A stretch of 64,000 nt of DNA. Origin: Vicugna pacos (lineage: Eukaryota; Chordata; Mammalia; Artiodactyla; Camelidae). The stretch is from NCBI RefSeq assembly GCF_048564905.1, contig NW_027328721.1, positions 37,406,870 through 37,470,869 of the forward strand, read 5' to 3'. Numbering within the stretch: position 1 is the first letter of the stretch; every line of letters starts with the position of its first letter. Of this stretch, positions 60,481 to 64,000 are shown one piece after another. Both the position numbers and the translations under genes were made by a program. The notes beneath the pieces are model-generated. The model had not been told where the DNA came from and ran no database searches. It saw only the letters and a list, made by a program, of their open reading frames with translations.

Positions 60481-63400
60481 CGTAGGGAGGTTCCACCAAC
60501 GGTCGGCAGCGCGTGGGTTTTAACGGGTTGCCTGAGCTCGTCATCCCTGAAGTTTTTCCTAATGTCTCTGTGCCAGGGAATGCTAGGGGTGATTGCAGGT
60601 TATCCCAGTGACCGAGGCTGCCTCCCCAAGTTCAAAGAAGTTATTTCCCGGACTTCCCCGGATAGTGAACACCTGTGACTGAAGAGAGATGCGTGGAGTT
60701 GTCTCTCGAGCTCCCCCACGCACTGACAATGGTTCCGGAATCCTGAGCGTGGGGAGGTTCCACCAACGGTCGGCAGCGCGTGGGTTCTAACGGAATGCCT
60801 AAGCTCGTCTCACCTGAGGGTTTTCCTAATGTCTCTGTGCCAGGGAATGCTAGGGGTGATTGCAGGATATCCCAGTGTCAGAGGCTGCCTCCCCAATGTC
60901 AGGGAAGATATTTCTCGGGCTTCCGCGAACAGGGAACACCTGTGACTGAAGAGAGCTGCGTGGAGTTTTCTCTCGAGCTCCCCCACGCACTGACAATGGT
61001 TCCGGAATCCTGAGCGTGGTGAGGTTCCACCAACGGTCGGCAGCACGTGGGTTCTAACGGAATGCATAAGCTCGTCTCCCCTGAGTGTTTTCCTAATGTC
61101 TCTGTGCCAGGGAATGCTAGGGTTGTTCGCAGGATATCCCAGTGTCAGAGGCTGCCTCCCCAAGGTCAGGGAAGGTATTTCTCGGACTTCCCTGAACAGG
61201 GAACACCTGTGACTGAAGAGAGCTGCGTGGAGTTGTCTCTCGATCTCTCCCACGCACTGACAATGGTTCCGGAATCCTGAGCGTGGGGAGGTTCCACCAA
61301 CGGTCGGCAGCGCGTGGGTTCTAACGGAATGCCTAAGCGCGTCTCCCCTGATGGTTTTCCTAATGTCTCTGTGCCAGGGAATGCTAGGGGTGATTGCAGT
61401 ATATCCCAGTGTCAGAGGCTGCCTCCCCAAGTCCAGGGAAGTTATTTCTCGGACTTCCCCGAACAGGGAACACCTGTGACTGAAGAGAGATGCGTGGAGT
61501 TGTCTCTCGAGCTCCCCCACGCACTGACAATGATTCCGGAATCCTGAGCGTGGGGAGGTTGCACCAACGGTCGGCAGCGCGTGGGTTCTAACAGAATGGC
61601 TAAGCTCGTCTCCCCTGAGTGTTTTCCTAATGTTTCTGTGCCAGGGAATGCTAGGGGTGTCTGCAGGATATCCCAGTGTCAGAGGCTGCCTCCCCAAGGT
61701 CAGGGAAATTATTTCTCTGACTTCCCCGAAAAGGGAACACCTGTGACTGAAGAGAGCTGCGTGGGGTTGTCTCTCGTGCTCCCCCACGCACTGACAATGG
61801 TTCCGGAATCCTCAGCTTGGGGAGGTTCCACCAACGGTCGGCAGCGCGTGGGTTCGAACGGAAGGCCTAAGCTCGTCTCCCCTGAGGGTTTTCCTAATGT
61901 CTCTGTGCCAGGGAAACCTAGGGGTGATTGCAGGATATCCCAGTGTCACAGGCTGCCTCCCCAATGTCAGGGAAGATATTTCTCGGACTTCCCCGAACAG
62001 GGAACACCTGTGACTGAAGAGAGCTGCGTGGAGTTGTCTCTCGAGCTCCCCCACGCAATTACAATGGTTCCGGAATCCTGAGCGTGGAGAGGTTCCACCA
62101 ACGGTCGGCAGCGCGTGGGTTCTAACGGAATGCCTAAGCTCGTCTCCCCTGAGTTTTTTCCTAATGTCTCTGTGCTAGGGAATGCTAGGGGTTATTGCAG
62201 GATATCCCAGTGTCAGAGGCTGACTCCCCAATTTCAGCGAAAGTATTTCTCGGACTTCCCCGAACAGGGAACACCTGTGATTGGAGAGAGCTGCGTGGAG
62301 TTTTCTCTCGAGGTTCCCCATGCACTGACCATAGTTCCGGAATCCTGAGCGTGGGGAGGTTCCACCAACGGTCGGCAGCGCATGGGTTCTAACGGAATGC
62401 CTAAGCTCGCCTCCCCTGCGTGTTGTCCTAATATCTGTGTGCCAGGGAATTCTAGGGGTGATTGCAGGGTAGCCCAGTGTCAGAGGCTGCCTCCCCAAGG
62501 TCAGGGAAGTTATTTCTCGGACTTCCCCGAAGAGGGAACACCTGTGCCTGAAGAGAGCTGCGTGGAGTTGTCTCTCGAACTCCCCCACGCACTGACAATA
62601 TTTCCGGAATACTGAGCATGGGGAGGTTCCACCAACGGTCGGCGGCGCGTGGGTTCTAACGGAATGCCTAAGCTCGTCTCCCCTGAGGGTTTTCCTAATG
62701 TCTCTGTGCCAGGGAATGCTAGAGGAGATTGCAGGATATCCCAGAGTCAGAGGCTGCCTCCCCAAGGTCAGGGATATTATTTCTCAGGCTTCCACGAACA
62801 GGGAACTCCTGTGACTGAAGAGAGCTGCGTGGAGTTGTCTCTCGAACTCCCCCACGCACTGAACGTGGTTCCGGAATCCTGAGCGTGGGGAGGTTCCACC
62901 AACGGTCGGCAGCGCGTGGGTTCTAACGGAATGCCTAGGCTCGTCTCCCCTGCGGGTTTTCCTAATGTCTCTGTGCCAGGGAACGCTAGGGGTGATTGCA
63001 GGATATCCCAGTGTCAGATGGGCCTCCCCAAGGTCAGGGAAGTTATTTCTCGGACTTCCCCGATCAGGGAACACCTGTGACTGAAAGATCTGCGTGGAGT
63101 TGTCTCTCGAGCTCCCACACGCACTGACAATGTTTCCGGAATCCTGAGCGTGGGGAGGTTCCACCAACGGTCGGCAGCGCGTGGGTTCTAACGGAATGCC
63201 TAGGCTCGTCTCCCCTGAGGTTTTTCCTAATGTCTGTGTGCCAGGGAATGCTAGGGGTGATTGCAAAATATCCCAGTGATAGAGGCTGCCTCCTCAAGGT
63301 CAGGGAAGGTATTTCTCGGACTTCCCCGAACAGGGAACACCTGTGACTGAAGAGAGCTGCGTGGAGTTTTCTGTCGAGCTCCCCCACGCACTGACAATGT

Positions 63401-64000
63401 TTCCGGAATCCTGAGCGTGGCGACATTCCACCAACGGTCGGCAGCGCGTGGGTTCTAACGGAACGCATAAGCTCGTCTCTTCTGAGGGTTTTCCTAATGT
63501 CTCTGTGCCAGGGAATGCTAGGGGTGATTGCAGGATATCCCAGTGTTAGTTGCTGCCTCCCCAAGGTCAGGGAAGTTATTTCTAGGACTTCCCCGAACAG
63601 GGAACACCTGTGACTGAAGAGCTGCTTGCAATTGTCTCTCGAGCTCCCCCACGCACTGACAATTGTTCCGGAATCCTGAGCGTGCGGAGGTTCCACCAAC
63701 GGTCGGCAGCGCGTGGGTTCTAACGGAATGCTTAAGCTCGTTTCCCCTGAGGGTTTTCCTAATGTCTCTTTGCCAGGGAATGCTAGGGGTGATTGCAGGA
63801 TATCCCAGTGTCAGAGGCTGCCTCCCCAAGGTCAGGGTAGGTATTTTTCAGACTTCCCCGAACAGGGAACACCTGTGACTGAAGAGAGCTGCGTGGAGTT
63901 GTCTCTCGAGCTCCCCCACGCACTGACAATGGTTCCGGAATCCTGAGCGTGGGGAGGTTCCACCAACGGTCGGCAGCGCGTGGGTTCTAACGGAATGCCT
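60481..64000. repeat. Uniform subfamily with GGGGTGATTGCAGG and AGTGTCAG markers
   Basis: About thirteen monomers with little large-scale structure. Most carry GGGGTGATTGCAGG where other regions have GGGGGGTTTGCAGG or GGGGTGTTTGCAGG, AGTGTCAGAGG instead of AGTGACAGAGG, and AACGGAATGCCTAAGC. In the plus strand nearly every unit has a 77-codon open frame ended by the TGA in CCTGAGCG, a shadow of the repeat. The array runs on past the right edge of the window. Confidence 0.85.
61076..61342. repeat. Representative satellite monomer (267 bp)
   Basis: This unit runs from one CTCCCCTGAG-type landmark to the base before the next and is exactly 267 bp. It carries three short perfect palindromes that recur in most monomers: GGATATCC (contains an EcoRV site), CTCGAG overlapping GAGCTC (XhoI and SacI sites), and TTCCGGAA (contains a BspEI site). 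It also has three CAGGGAA words, spaced 59 and 30 bp apart in the consensus, that hint at a shorter ancestral subrepeat. The choice of phase is arbitrary; no natural unit start can be read from the sequence. Confidence 0.93.

Larger units (their letters stand above)
1..64000. repeat. Tandem satellite array, ~267 bp monomer, ~240 copies
   Basis: The same approximately 267 bp unit recurs head to tail from the first base to the last, always in one orientation. Fixed landmarks appear once per unit in the same order: CTCCCCTGAG, CCAGGGAATGCTAGGGG, GCAGGATATCCCAGTG, CTGCCTCCCCAAGG, GGACTTCCCCGAACAGGG, CACCTGTGACTGAAGAGAG, TCTCTCGAGCTCCCCC, GGTTCCGGAATCC, ACGGTCGGCAGCGCGTGG. I saw no interruption by unique DNA, transposon or inverted block. 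Hand-counted consensus GC is about 58%, with 13 CpGs per unit. Most monomers are 267 bp and some 266 bp, so multi-monomer spacings come out as 533, 800 or 1334 bp. The family is not one I recognise. A heterochromatic location is inferred from size and organisation, not shown. Confidence 0.98.

Noticed and set aside
1-64000. Tandem C2H2 zinc-finger or other modular repeat gene
   Set aside because: The translated unit lacks the CxxC...HxxxH spacing or any recognised module, and the repeat covers the window without exons, introns or unique flanks.
1-64000. CRISPR array
   Set aside because: Repeats are contiguous 267 bp units with no unique spacers and no cas genes; size and structure are those of satellite DNA.
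1-64000. Transposon, LINE, SINE or LTR-type element inside the array
   Set aside because: No interruption, target-site duplication, poly-A tail, terminal repeat or reverse transcriptase-like sequence was seen; monomers follow each other without gap.
1-64000. rDNA intergenic spacer repeats, tRNA genes or telomere repeats
   Set aside because: No rRNA segment, no tRNA cloverleaf and no TTAGGG-type run occurs between or within monomers.

Overview
The whole 64 kb window is one uninterrupted tandem satellite array. The monomer is about 267 bp and roughly 240 copies follow head to tail, all in the same orientation. I found no protein-coding gene, RNA gene, transposon, virus-like element, CRISPR array or unique sequence. 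Both window edges lie inside the array, so its true length is unknown. By hand count the consensus is about 58% GC with 13 CpGs per monomer (observed/expected about 0.6). An array this long, with no genes and multi-level higher-order repeats (HORs), points to eukaryotic constitutive heterochromatin: a centromere, pericentromere, subtelomere, or a sex, B or germline-restricted chromosome. I do not recognise the family and cannot name the species.

Layout: 1-751 is the end of an earlier block. 752-11430 (copy A) and 11431-22632 (copy B) are two tandem copies of an approximately 11.2 kb, 42-monomer HOR. They are almost base-for-base identical except for two extra monomers in B. The HOR is itself built from older internal duplications at spacings of 4,531, about 1,602 and about 1,870 bp. 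22520-28090 (C1) and 29460-33695 (C2) are two copies of a second HOR, separated by an A/B-type segment at 28090-29460. 33695-36170 is an older C relative and a transition. 36171-47020 (D1) and 47245-53953 (D2) are two copies of a third HOR; D2 is shorter by 16 monomers, lost or gained in four blocks. 53954-57110 holds ordinary monomers with local trimer duplication. 57111-60480 contains two related blocks of the most diverged monomers around a stretch of ordinary ones. 60481-64000 is a distinct, fairly uniform subfamily.

Nearly every length difference between paralogous blocks is a whole number of monomers (about 267, 533, 800, 1334 or 1867 bp). This is the footprint expected of unequal crossover, replication slippage or break-induced copying in register. 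Because 267 = 3 x 89 and the consensus minus strand has a stop-free frame, long spurious open frames (up to 735 codons) run across the array. They are best read as a by-product of periodicity, not genes. Block boundaries were found by eye and are accurate to a few tens of bases.
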